A stretch of DNA of 21,065 bases from Bacillota bacterium (GTDB lineage Bacteria > Bacillota > Clostridia > Christensenellales > Aristaeellaceae), in contig JAEWRJ010000094.1 of the NCBI GenBank assembly GCA_023460055.1, positions 1 to 21,065 of the forward strand, written 5' to 3'. The position numbers and the translations under genes were made by a program. Shown in pieces: positions 14,008 to 21,065 of this stretch (the first letter of the stretch is position 1; each line of letters begins with the position of its first letter). The notes under the pieces are model-generated. The model ran no database searches. It was given only the letters and a program-made list of their open reading frames with translations, and was not told the DNA's origin.

Positions 14008-15126
14008 ATGAGCGATAGTCGATCCCGCTATTCAAGCGCGCCGCTCCAAAATGTAAAAAAGGCTGTTCCGCCCAGACGTGGCAATAAACCGCAGCCTCCT
14101 CGTACCGTCGGTGATTATCAGGATGCCGCTGTGGGGCAGCGCAGCTTTGCTTTGCTTCAGGTCCTGCTGACTATAGGATTGCCGCTGTTTTTCGTTATTG
14201 CCCTGCTCATGCCCAGCAATAGCATGTACCTGATTTTTTCTGCTGTTTCGGCCGGCTGCCTTCTATTGATGTGGCTGTTGAACGCCTTTGTTCCCAACGC
14301 GCGCATGACGCTAAGCTTCATTCACATTGCCATGATACTGGTCTGCCTGTTCGCCGTGTGGATGAGCGCGCCATCAGGCCCGACGATCGGGGAATCCAAC
14401 CAGGGGACAGTCAGCGCAAACGTTCAAGGCGATGATCTGGCCTCCATCTTTGAGCAAAACGCCAACACCGGCATGGTCGGCATGGCTGCCCAGCAGCAAA
14501 GCCAAAACGATTTCCAGGTAGAGGCAACGGCCAATCCGGGCGCTGCCTCCCTAGCCCAAAAGAGGCTGGAAGAGTTCATGTCCGGCTGGATGAACAATGA
14601 TTTTAAGAAGATGGTTTCACTCTCGCTGCCTTCCTGGGTGAACAGCCAAGAGGACGCGGAACAAGCCATGTTTTTTGTACGAGGCATCCGCATGCCGCTG
14701 AGCTTTGAATTTTTAAGCGTGACAGGCTCTGACGCCGACAATACCAGAACTGTCAATATGCAAGTCAAGATGGATAAAAGCAACGGCCAGACACCGCGCA
14801 GCTACCTGATGCAGGTGTTGATGATGCGGGTGAACGACCAGTGGTATGTAGACCCTAACTCGCTTACTTCAGAACAGGAGGTAGCAGACAGCTCCGTTAC
14901 ACAGATTCCTGTCGTTACCATCGCTCCCGCCATCACAGCCCTGCCATCCCAGCAGCTGTTCTATAACCCTGAGGGGGGCAGCAAATACCATCTGGATCCC
15001 AACTGCAAGAGTGTAAACCCCAAATATCAGCCGCTTCAAGGCAGTTTCGTCTACAGCCAGATTAACGACGCCCAGTTCAGCCACTTGGAGCCATGCACCG
15101 ACTGCCGCGCTCCAAAGAGGGTGTAA
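14008..15126 (+). CDS. Three-helix membrane protein with NTF2-like region and C-terminal His/Cys cluster
   Basis: A 372-residue protein; I do not recognise a named family for the whole chain. Residues 1-43 are basic and polar (cytoplasmic). Three hydrophobic helices follow at about 46-68, 72-95 and 100-119, which would place the long remainder outside the cell. Residues 180-285 resemble an NTF2/SnoaL-like domain (R-L-E-E-F-M-S-G-W-M-N-N-D-F-K-K-M, ending N-D-Q-W-Y-V-D). A linker with T and P leads to F-Y-N-P-E-G-G-S-K-Y-H-L-D-P-N-C and later E-P-C-T-D-C, giving H328, C333, C363, C366. This tail looks like the small Ada-type zinc-binding module seen at the ends of some clostridial surface proteins. 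First gene of the operon; GGAAAGGATG lies upstream. Confidence 0.8.
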   Translation: MSDSRSRYSSAPLQNVKKAVPPRRGNKPQPPRTVGDYQDAAVGQRSFALLQVLLTIGLPLFFVIALLMPSNSMYLIFSAVSAGCLLLMWLLNAFVPNARMTLSFIHIAMILVCLFAVWMSAPSGPTIGESNQGTVSANVQGDDLASIFEQNANTGMVGMAAQQQSQNDFQVEATANPGAASLAQKRLEEFMSGWMNNDFKKMVSLSLPSWVNSQEDAEQAMFFVRGIRMPLSFEFLSVTGSDADNTRTVNMQVKMDKSNGQTPRSYLMQVLMMRVNDQWYVDPNSLTSEQEVADSSVTQIPVVTIAPAITALPSQQLFYNPEGGSKYHLDPNCKSVNPKYQPLQGSFVYSQINDAQFSHLEPCTDCRAPKRV

Positions 15127-15132
15127 CAGGGA

Positions 15133-15885
15133 ATGCCGCGCTATCATATTGATACCATTCCCATATGGGACGCCCTGCATGAGCAGGGTGAATGCCTGTT
15201 ATGCTCGCTTCGCCGCCGAAGTGAGCATATGCTTGCTGAACGCTATTTAGGCGGATCGGTGATGGAGCCGGACACGCGCGTGAGGGTCAACCAAAAAGGC
15301 TTTTGCCCGGAGCATCATCGCATGCTGCAAGAAAGGCAGAACAAGCTTGGACACGCGCTGATGATGCTGTCACACATAAAGGAAGTCCAAAGGAAATTAG
15401 AGACTTTGCAGGCGGGCACAAACGCGAAGGCGGCACCGAGGCTGCTGTCTTTCCTGTCAAAGGCTGAGAATACCGGAACATCCGGGTTGGCCAGTCTGTA
15501 CAATGGCTGTGTCATATGTGACCATCTCAACGAGAATATGCGTCATTACGCCTATTCCATGCTGCACCTGTGGAAAACAGACAAGAGTTTTCAAGAGGCC
15601 TTCTCCTCCTCCAAGGGCTTGTGTCTACGGGACACAGACCTTCTTCTGGGCATGGCGCAGGACTGCTTAAGCGGCCAAAGCCTCACGGATTTTCAAAACG
15701 TGATGCAGCGCCTATTCAATGATAACCTGGCGCGTCTGGAGGAGGAGCTTGAGTGGTTTACACTGAAGTTTGATTACAGAAACAGTGACAAGCCCTGGGG
15801 CAGCAGCCGTGACGCGTTGGAAAGAACTGTCAACAAGCTGCGGGGATGGACGTTGGGAGACGACCCGGGAAAAGAACAGCAGTGA
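15133..15885 (+). CDS. DUF6062 Cys-rich protein
   Basis: A 250-residue soluble protein matching the clostridial DUF6062 family as I remember it (G-E-C-L-L-C near the start, M-E-P-D-T-R-V-R-V-N-Q-K-G-F-C-P-E-H). It has two similar Cys modules: C21/C24 with C58/H61, and C126/C129 with C164. In the second module the final ligand position reads C-L-R-D rather than C-x-x-H. The rest is largely helical. A zinc-binding role is plausible; no catalytic function is known to me. The ATG lies 6 bases after the preceding stop codon and AGAGGG is about 12 bases upstream, so translation is probably coupled to the membrane-protein gene. Confidence 0.82.
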   Translation: MPRYHIDTIPIWDALHEQGECLLCSLRRRSEHMLAERYLGGSVMEPDTRVRVNQKGFCPEHHRMLQERQNKLGHALMMLSHIKEVQRKLETLQAGTNAKAAPRLLSFLSKAENTGTSGLASLYNGCVICDHLNENMRHYAYSMLHLWKTDKSFQEAFSSSKGLCLRDTDLLLGMAQDCLSGQSLTDFQNVMQRLFNDNLARLEEELEWFTLKFDYRNSDKPWGSSRDALERTVNKLRGWTLGDDPGKEQQ

Positions 15886-15913
15886 CTGCACCAACTCAAA
15901 AAGGACGGTTCCG

Positions 15914-16876
15914 ATGAAAAAAATCTGCGCCTTCAGCCTCCTGATGCTGTGCTTTTTAATATGGGCTGATCCGGCACGAGCCGCAGTGATAGCGCCTGGC
16001 AATATGCTCAGCGCGCAGGCGCAGGAAGAACAGCCCATTAAGCTCTCCGCTACGCTGTATTTCAGATACCGCAGCACAGGCTACCTGGCGCGCGAGACAC
16101 GCGAGCTCAGCGTAAGCCGCACCATCTCCGACGAGCTGGCCCTGATCAATGCTCTGGTTGAGGGCCCGGGCTCGCTTTCTCCCCAGCTCAGTCCTCTCTT
16201 CCCAGCGGGTACGCAAGCACTGAGCACAGCCGTGGAGGGCGAGACCTTATTCGTTACCTTCAATGAGCAACTATTGGGCCGGTATGCCGATGAAGCCGTG
16301 ATTTTCAGCACCGATTACAGCCAGGGTGAAGGCCGCCTGCGCCGCAGGCTGGCCATGGCAGCCCTGGTCAATACACTGACCGAGAGCGGTCTATACTCGA
16401 GGGTTCAAGTGCTGGTGCGTCAGGAAAGCTATATTACCTCCTCCATGCGCCTGAGCATGCGCTATTACCTGATGGAGGACGACAATTTGCCCCCTCCGCT
16501 GACCAGGCAGGAAATCTACATTCTCACCCCACAGGTCAGCGCGCAGATATTTTTGGATGGCTGGCGCAGCGGCGATATCGCGTCCGGACTGCGGATGGTG
16601 CGCGGCAGCGACAGCCGGGCCCTTGCTGCCATCCCTTCAGAATATGAGCTTCGGCAGATGATGGATCAGGCACCCAGGCTGGCCGATTTCGCCGCTACGC
16701 CGGGCAGCATTGCCCTGGATGGACAAAGCGCCGTTGTCAGCGTGAGCCTCCATCTGCTGCGGGATGACGGAAGTGAGCGTATGATTGAAAACAAGCCGCT
16801 GCGTATGATCCAGCGAGAGGGTATCTACGTCATCCCTTACGAATCATTTGAAGGCCTGCTGGAGGCGGTGAAATGA
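15914..16876 (+). CDS. Exported GerMN-domain protein
   Basis: A 320-residue secreted protein. The ATG at 15914 is preferred over an open extension back to 15770 because it begins a clear signal peptide (M-K-K, hydrophobic 7-18, cleavage near A-R-A at 21-23) and AAAAGGA lies upstream. Residues about 45-165 form a GerMN domain: L-Y-F-R-Y, a helix L-A-L-I-N-A-L-V-E-G-P, L-F-P-A-G-T-Q, and the V-T-F-N-E-Q-L strand, then a helix near A-L-V-N-T-L-T-E. The C-terminal third (A-Q-I-F-L-D-G-W-R-S-G-D-I) resembles an NTF2-like fold, but this is uncertain. GerMN domains occur in spore germination proteins and in cell-wall-associated lipoproteins. The stop overlaps the next start as ATGA. Confidence 0.85.
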   Translation: MKKICAFSLLMLCFLIWADPARAAVIAPGNMLSAQAQEEQPIKLSATLYFRYRSTGYLARETRELSVSRTISDELALINALVEGPGSLSPQLSPLFPAGTQALSTAVEGETLFVTFNEQLLGRYADEAVIFSTDYSQGEGRLRRRLAMAALVNTLTESGLYSRVQVLVRQESYITSSMRLSMRYYLMEDDNLPPPLTRQEIYILTPQVSAQIFLDGWRSGDIASGLRMVRGSDSRALAAIPSEYELRQMMDQAPRLADFAATPGSIALDGQSAVVSVSLHLLRDDGSERMIENKPLRMIQREGIYVIPYESFEGLLEAVK

Positions 16877-18417
16877 GCAAGATGAGAATGATCCGCCTGC
16901 TTGCCCTTCTGCTTGCGCTCTCCCTGTTGAGCGGCTGTTCCGGTCCGGTCCCCCTGCGGGATGAGACATCAGCCACGCTGCCGCCTGTAGAGAACAAATA
17001 CACGGCGCCTGTTGCCGGGGCAGCCCGTGAATACGCTGAGACTGTGCAGCTCTACCTTCCAAGTGTCTCAGACAATCAGCTGATCGCTGTACCGGAGCGT
17101 ATCCTGATCCCATCTGACCAGCACCCCGCTGAGGCAACAGTACGCAAGCTGCTTTCTTTCACCGGCAGCGAGACAGCGCGCCCCTTGTTTCCCGAAGCCC
17201 TGCTCCGCCTCCAGGAGGGGACGCAAGCGCTTGAAATATCAGGCGATATCGCGACTGTCAACCTCAGCGCCAATGCCGGCCTCCTGTCAAAGCAAGACCT
17301 CTTTGTACTGCGCCGCGCCATCGCCAATACATTGATGCAATGGCGGGTTATACGCTATGTCAATGTGCTGATAACAGGTATGGAACCAGGCGTGGATCAG
17401 GCCAGTCTGACCCCCGCGGGCAGCATGCAATTCACCCGAAACGAAGACGCCCCGGCGCTTTGGGACAGCCTATCGAGCCGATCAAGCCTTGAAGGGGCAG
17501 AGGTTCAGCGATTTTCAAGTGTCTGTACACTATACTTCCCCGCGGGATACGGTACAGGCATACTATCTGAGACCCGGACAGTCAGTTTTCCCGGACAAAG
17601 CTACCGGCAGATCGCGTCCAGCCTGCTTGAGGCCCTCTCAGCCGGCCCTCAGTCGCTTCATCAAAACCCGGTGATGCCTGACTTAGGCGCGCTGCTCACC
17701 CAGCCTCCCACGGTAGAAGAAGGCGATGACGGCCGGTACTTGATCGATCTGCAGTTTATGGAAATCGCCAACCAAACGTTTGTCAATGCCGGCGTCCCCC
17801 GCTCGGTGATGCTGGCTGCCATTACCTATACGCTCACCACGTTCATCCCGCGGCTTGAGGGCGTTAAAATACGTATCGGCAGCGAGCAGATCGAGGGCAT
17901 CGTGCCGGGCGGTATTTATGATGGCGCCGGAGAACAGATTCTATTTGCAGGCAGCGTGCTGCGGCGGAGTGATTTTTCAGTTTTCCTGCTGACTGACTGC
18001 ACGCTGTATTTCGCAAGCGGCGAGAGCCTGGTTCCTGTGCGGCGTCCCATCCCGCACGGGTCTGCCTTCAACAGGAAATACCTGGTCGAGCAGCTGATGA
18101 TCGGCCCTCAGCCCTTTGACAGCATTATTGGGACAGAACCTGTATTTCCGGAGGGGATCAGCCGGGATCATCTGATCGCCGTTGACAAGGAAGGCGATAC
18201 GGCACTGGTCAACTTCTCAGGCGGCATCCTGGAACTCTCCCGGGATCTCAGCCCTCAAAAAGAAAAGCTGCTCATCTACAGCCTGGTCAACACCCTGTGC
18301 GCTACGCGGTTGATCAAACGGGTGCGCCTGTATGCAGACGGTGTTCAGCCCGAAAGCCTCGCAGGCGCGGTCTGGCTGCCCGGCGAGTTCTTGAAGAATC
18401 CGGAGATAGTCAGATAG
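16873..18417 (+). CDS. GerMN-domain lipoprotein with three domain copies
   Basis: A 514-residue lipoprotein anchored outside the membrane: signal peptide with lipobox L-L-S-G-C, lipidated Cys22. Three consecutive GerMN-like units can be seen, at about 57-170, 215-340 and 368-500. Each has an opening V-x-L-Y-L/C-T-L-Y-F strand, an L-L-x-x-x-x helix followed by a G-P-Q or equivalent turn, and a closing helix before an R-V/I-x-V-x-I strand. Last gene of the operon, coupled by an ATGA overlap to the GerMN gene before it and followed by a strong terminator. Its role may be in germination or envelope maintenance; no spore-specific promoter is evident. Confidence 0.87.
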   Translation: MSKMRMIRLLALLLALSLLSGCSGPVPLRDETSATLPPVENKYTAPVAGAAREYAETVQLYLPSVSDNQLIAVPERILIPSDQHPAEATVRKLLSFTGSETARPLFPEALLRLQEGTQALEISGDIATVNLSANAGLLSKQDLFVLRRAIANTLMQWRVIRYVNVLITGMEPGVDQASLTPAGSMQFTRNEDAPALWDSLSSRSSLEGAEVQRFSSVCTLYFPAGYGTGILSETRTVSFPGQSYRQIASSLLEALSAGPQSLHQNPVMPDLGALLTQPPTVEEGDDGRYLIDLQFMEIANQTFVNAGVPRSVMLAAITYTLTTFIPRLEGVKIRIGSEQIEGIVPGGIYDGAGEQILFAGSVLRRSDFSVFLLTDCTLYFASGESLVPVRRPIPHGSAFNRKYLVEQLMIGPQPFDSIIGTEPVFPEGISRDHLIAVDKEGDTALVNFSGGILELSRDLSPQKEKLLIYSLVNTLCATRLIKRVRLYADGVQPESLAGAVWLPGEFLKNPEIVR

Positions 18418-18428
18418 CAATATCTATC

Positions 18429-18464
18429 GTACAAAAAAGCGGCCGGCGGGCCGCTTTTTTGTAC
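18429..18464. terminator. Bidirectional terminator between the GerMN operon and the two-component operon
   Basis: A perfect 16-bp inverted repeat: GTACAAAAAAGCGGCC (18429-18444), loop GGCG, and its complement ending in TTTTTTGTAC (18449-18464). It serves both converging operons. Confidence 0.95.
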
Positions 18465-18493
18465 TTCAGAATTGGCGGTTTATACTGATGAGG

Positions 18494-18629
18494 AACGTTA
18501 ACGCATCCAAAGCGTTGAGTAATTTTGACTCCTCGCAAGGAGCGGGAGCGCAGGCGTAGCAGCGCTGCGTCAAGCTGCCGGCGACACAGCGCCGAGGCAA
18601 ATGGACCAACGCGACGATGCGTTAAAGTT
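18494..18629. repeat. 136-base closed multibranch inverted-repeat element
   Basis: Outer arms 18494-18507 and 18616-18629 pair in 13 of 14 positions. After a 4x3 internal loop, GCGTTG (18512-18517) pairs with CAACGC (18607-18612). Inside are three hairpins: CTCCT/AGGAG (18529-18533 with 18538-18542), GCGCAG/CTGCGT (18548-18553 with 18565-18570), and TGC-CGGCG with CGCCG-GGCA-type pairing (18576-18583 with 18590-18599, 2-base bulge). There is no open frame of note. It sits in the 3' region of the two-component operon, before the shared terminator. It could be an interspersed palindromic (REP/MITE-like) repeat or a structured RNA. A single G.U pair slightly favours the plus strand. Confidence 0.6.
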
Positions 18630-18640
18630 TGGAATCGGTA

Positions 18641-20098
18641 TTATCCTTTATGGATCGGCAGTTCCACAATGAAGCTGCTGCCCTTGCCTTCCTCGCTGAC
18701 CGCGCGTATGCTGCCGCCGTGCAGCAGCACGATCTGCCGTACGATCGACAGGCCCAGCCCGGTTCCGCCGCTGTCACGGCTTCTTGCTTTGTCGATCCGG
18801 TAGAAACGATCAAACACATGCGGCAGGTGCTCGGCCTTGATGCCCGGGCCGTTATCACTGACAGTGAATATGATGTCCCTTCCTGCACGGACAATGCTCA
18901 GGTTGATCTTTCCCCCGTCCTGGGTGTATTTGATGGCGTTATCCAGCAGGTTGTAGATAACCTGACGGAGCTTTGATTTATCGGCGTACATATCGCCGCT
19001 GTCGTCAAGCGACAACGTGACCGTATGGTTTCTCTTTTGGGCCATCGGTTCAAGCCGGTGAGCTGTTTCCTTGACAACGGCAGACAGGCTCATCTTCTCG
19101 CGGTCCAGCCTCATCGAGTGCGCGTCGACCTGGACCAGGGTCAGAAGGTCGGATACGATGGCAGACAGACGGTTGATTTCAGCGTTGATATCAGTCAAAA
19201 ACTCGGTGCGCAGCTCTTCCTGCATGTCCGGCTGATAGATCAGCGATTCTATCAGTATTTTCATCGTCGCAAGAGGCGTTTTGAGCTCATGGCTGGCGTT
19301 GGACACAAACTCATTGCGGGACTGATCAAGCGTCTCCAGGCGCTCGGACATGGAGTTGAAGGCAGCGGCCAGATGCTTGATCTCCCCCGATCCTGTTTCG
19401 GGCACCCGAACAGCAAAGTCCCCCTTGGACATGCGGCCGATCACGCCTGTCAGGGTCAGGATGGGCTTGGTGAGAACCCGTGAAAAGATCATGCCGGCCA
19501 GCAACGCCACCAACGCCACCGCCACAAAGATCAGAACCAGATTATCTTGAAGGGCATAGAGGTTATGCATCATCTCGCCGACAGAGGATACCAGCAGCAG
19601 AACGCCCACTACTTTGGATGAGTAAATGACCCCTGCTGTCGAATAGCTGACCCATTCATCCCCCGCGCCATAGCTCAGGGGGTTATCCATGCGGACCGAG
19701 TTTCCCGTTTTCAAAGAATGAACACCGTAATCCGCCGTCTTACCGTACAGCAGGATCGAAACAACCTCCGGGTATTCAATCCGCCTGCCGTGTGCCTCAC
19801 GGTAGCTGTCAAGCTGTACCTTTCCGTCCGCGTCGAGCAGCAGCAGACGGCCTGACAGTTCGCTTCCCGCCCTGCTCAAATCTTCCGACAAGGCGGTCAT
19901 GTCGCCATCACTCAAAAAAGGCGCCGTCTGCACCGCCCATCTTTCAAGGCCTGCGCGGTCGGCGCGGATGCGCTGTTCAAACAGATATCTGCCCAGCAGG
20001 TTGGTCAAAGTACCAGCCATTACCAGGAAGGAGAGGCCGATGATCAAAAAAAAAGCCAAAAGCACCTTCCAGCGGATGCTTGAAAAAAGCTTAGTCAT
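18641..20098 (-). CDS. Sensor histidine kinase (WalK/PhoR-like, without PAS domain)
   Basis: A 485-residue membrane kinase, counting from the ATG at 20098, which overlaps the regulator's stop by 8 bases; the frame extends to 20125 but that extension has no support. TM1 is at about 10-32, an extracellular sensor region at 33-185 (single-Cache/PAS-like size) and TM2 at about 186-208. HAMP follows (about 209-262), then the H-box S-N-A-S-H-E-L-K-T-P with His270, the N-box N-L-L-D-N-A-I-K-Y (383-391), G1 D-N-G-P-G-I and G2 G-G-T-G-L-G-L-S. It autophosphorylates and passes phosphate to the regulator encoded just upstream. WalK normally carries a cytoplasmic PAS domain, which is absent here, so a PhoR/YycG-like label without a symbol is safer. 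Confidence 0.95.
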   Translation of the reverse strand: MTKLFSSIRWKVLLAFFLIIGLSFLVMAGTLTNLLGRYLFEQRIRADRAGLERWAVQTAPFLSDGDMTALSEDLSRAGSELSGRLLLLDADGKVQLDSYREAHGRRIEYPEVVSILLYGKTADYGVHSLKTGNSVRMDNPLSYGAGDEWVSYSTAGVIYSSKVVGVLLLVSSVGEMMHNLYALQDNLVLIFVAVALVALLAGMIFSRVLTKPILTLTGVIGRMSKGDFAVRVPETGSGEIKHLAAAFNSMSERLETLDQSRNEFVSNASHELKTPLATMKILIESLIYQPDMQEELRTEFLTDINAEINRLSAIVSDLLTLVQVDAHSMRLDREKMSLSAVVKETAHRLEPMAQKRNHTVTLSLDDSGDMYADKSKLRQVIYNLLDNAIKYTQDGGKINLSIVRAGRDIIFTVSDNGPGIKAEHLPHVFDRFYRIDKARSRDSGGTGLGLSIVRQIVLLHGGSIRAVSEEGKGSSFIVELPIHKG

Positions 20099-20786
20099 CA
20101 CGGTCGGTAAAGTAATACCCCACACCCCATTTGGTAAAAATAAACTCCGGCTGCGTCGGGTTCTGTTCGATCTTTTCCCTCAGCCTGCGGATATGCACAT
20201 CCACGGTGCGGGCATCTCCCGCATAGTCGTTTTTCCATACGGAGTCGAGCATTTCCTCACGGCTGAACACCCGGCCCCGGTGACTGATGAACAGCTGAAG
20301 AAGGTCAAACTCCTTGGCGGTCAGACGGATCTCCCTGCCGCTTAAAGTCACGGAACGATTGGCGGTATTAACTTCCAGCCCGTGTACCTTGATCAGGCGC
20401 TGATCCTCCTGCGTGCTGCTGCCCTGGACGCGGCGCAGGATGGTCTTGATCCTGGCCTTGACTTCCAGGATATTAAAAGGCTTGGTCATATAATCATCCG
20501 CGCCGTACTCAAGGCCAAGTATCTTGTCCAGATCCTCGCCTTTCGCCGTCAGCATGATGATGGGAATATCACTGGTTTCACGGATACGCTGGCACACCTG
20601 TATGCCGTCCATCTTGGGCAGCATCACATCCAAAAGCACCATATCAAAAGCATGCTCTGAAAAGACTTTCAGGGCCTCCTCCCCGTCATAGGCACTGACG
20701 GTTTCATAGCCATCCTGCTCCAATGTGTACTTCAGTCCCTTGATCATCAAAGGTTCGTCATCGACCAGAAGTATCCGCTTTGCCAC
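20091..20786 (-). CDS. OmpR/PhoB-family response regulator (WalR-like)
   Basis: A 231-residue transcription factor, starting from GTG at 20786. The open frame runs to 20879, but the predicted promoter lies at 20838-20867, GGGGAG precedes the GTG, and the receiver domain starts directly with V-A-K-R-I-L-L-V-D-D-E. Receiver residues: D9/D10, phospho-acceptor D53 (V-L-L-D-V-M-L-P), T80 and K102. The winged-helix DNA-binding domain is at about 130-228, with T-V-D-V-H-I-R-R-L-R-E-K-I-E and G-V-G-Y-Y-F, closely resembling WalR/PhoP-type regulators. It is the first gene of the operon with the kinase. Its target genes are unknown; the convergent envelope operon is a candidate by location only. Confidence 0.94.
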   Translation of the reverse strand: MAKRILLVDDEPLMIKGLKYTLEQDGYETVSAYDGEEALKVFSEHAFDMVLLDVMLPKMDGIQVCQRIRETSDIPIIMLTAKGEDLDKILGLEYGADDYMTKPFNILEVKARIKTILRRVQGSSTQEDQRLIKVHGLEVNTANRSVTLSGREIRLTAKEFDLLQLFISHRGRVFSREEMLDSVWKNDYAGDARTVDVHIRRLREKIEQNPTQPEFIFTKWGVGYYFTDRDD

Positions 20787-20837
20787 TGCTCCCCATTCCT
20801 TCCGTACCGCCCGGCTTTGCATGGCGTTTCTTAGCAC

Positions 20838-20867
20838 ATTGTACATCATAAAGCAGTAGATAATCAA
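20838..20867 (-). promoter_or_regulatory. Promoter of the two-component operon
   Basis: On the minus strand: TTGATT (20867-20862), an 18-base spacer, then TACAAT (20843-20838). The start near 20831 leaves a leader of about 45 bases to the GTG at 20786. Confidence 0.6.
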
Positions 20868-20918
20868 GTGAAACCGCAATCAAATAGTCATAAAGCGGCA
20901 ACAGTTGCGCATAAAGTG

Positions 20919-20951
20919 TTAAAGGCCGCTGCAAGATGCAGCGGCCTTTAA
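20919..20951 (-). terminator. Terminator hairpin of the gene at the right edge
   Basis: TTAAAGGCCGCTGCA (20919-20933), loop AGA, and its exact complement (20937-20951) make a 15-bp perfect stem that ends in TTTAA on the minus strand. It lies 26 bases after the stop codon at 20978-20980. Confidence 0.8.
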
Positions 20952-20977
20952 GAGAGGTGTATCAAGGGTAAACGAAG

Positions 20978-21065
20978 TTACTCGTTATCCTCTTTTTCAT
21001 CATCCTCTTCCTTGTCATCATCATCGCTGTCTTCCTCTCCCTCGGGAAAGAAAGGCTTTCCGCAC
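20978..21065 (-). CDS. Acidic C-terminal tail of an unidentified protein (5' partial)
   Basis: A minus-strand frame enters from the right edge and ends at TAA (20978-20980), giving 28 residues. It begins C-G-K-P-F-F-P-E-G and continues as a run of Asp and Glu with a few Lys. The high density of D/E, its position directly in front of a strong terminator, and the codon pattern make it a real gene end. The tail alone does not identify a family. Confidence 0.65.
   Translation of the reverse strand, partial: CGKPFFPEGEEDSDDDDKEEDDEKEDNE

Noticed and set aside
15770..15913. 48-residue N-terminal extension of the first GerMN protein
   Set aside because: It overlaps the DUF6062 coding sequence and would bury the signal peptide that starts at 15914.
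18494..18629. Integron attC site
   Set aside because: The arms contain AAC and GTT cores and an asymmetric inner loop, but core spacing is 10-11 bases rather than about 5, the consensus ends do not match, and no integrase or cassette is present.
21001..21045. Short-period tcatcatcctc-type repeat at the right edge
   Set aside because: It is the coding sequence of an Asp/Glu-rich protein tail, not a satellite or CRISPR repeat.

Overview
The window looks like a chromosomal stretch of a Gram-positive Firmicute, most likely a moderately GC-rich member of the class Clostridia. The evidence is the gene set: YitT-type membrane protein, long-form HPF, zinc-ribbon L28, an ABC-F ATPase of the YkpA/YbiT type, GerMN-domain proteins, DUF1576 and DUF6062 families, and a WalR/PhoB-like two-component pair. 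Strong AGGAGG-type ribosome binding sites and SigA-like promoters, many with an extended -10 (TGn), agree with this. I see no phage, transposase, CRISPR, rRNA or tRNA genes. There is no gene-free stretch longer than about 220 bases.

Layout. 1-174 is the tail of an aromatic-acid-exporter-like (FUSC/ArAE) membrane protein. It runs convergently into a minus-strand amino-acid ABC transporter operon (2459 to 148; binding protein, permease, ATPase). Next on the minus strand are an ABC-F ATPase (4259-2658) with its own promoter and terminator, and a two-gene operon (5988-4380) of a DUF1576 polytopic membrane protein overlapping a small soluble protein. rpmB (6208-6426, plus) faces a divergent MreB-like gene (7579-6554, minus), with a bidirectional terminator between them. 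The MreB-like gene has a structured leader and lies downstream of an orphan beta-class DNA methyltransferase (9041-7788, minus). The methyltransferase and the tRNA CCA-adding enzyme (9163-10497, plus) are divergent, and their promoters appear to share overlapping -35 boxes. hpf (11114-10575, minus) and yitT-dnaX (11274-13889, plus) follow.

14008-18417 is a probable four-gene plus-strand operon with its own promoter and a strong terminator. It encodes a three-helix membrane protein with an exported NTF2-like region and a His/Cys cluster, a DUF6062 Cys-rich protein, an exported GerMN protein and a GerMN lipoprotein. All but the DUF6062 product are predicted to act at or outside the membrane. 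A two-component pair (20786-18641, minus) converges on it. Between the two lies a 136-base element that folds on paper into a closed multibranch structure. The right edge holds the acidic tail of one more minus-strand gene.

Most of the window is housekeeping (translation, replication, tRNA maturation, transport). The points most worth a second look are: the MreB homologue whose catalytic glutamate and phosphate-2 glycines are replaced, with its structured leader; the structured element at 18494-18629; the membrane/GerMN/DUF6062 cluster; the ABC-F protein with a degenerate second ATP site; the internally duplicated DUF1576 protein with its overlapping partner; and the shared-promoter methyltransferase/cca pair.
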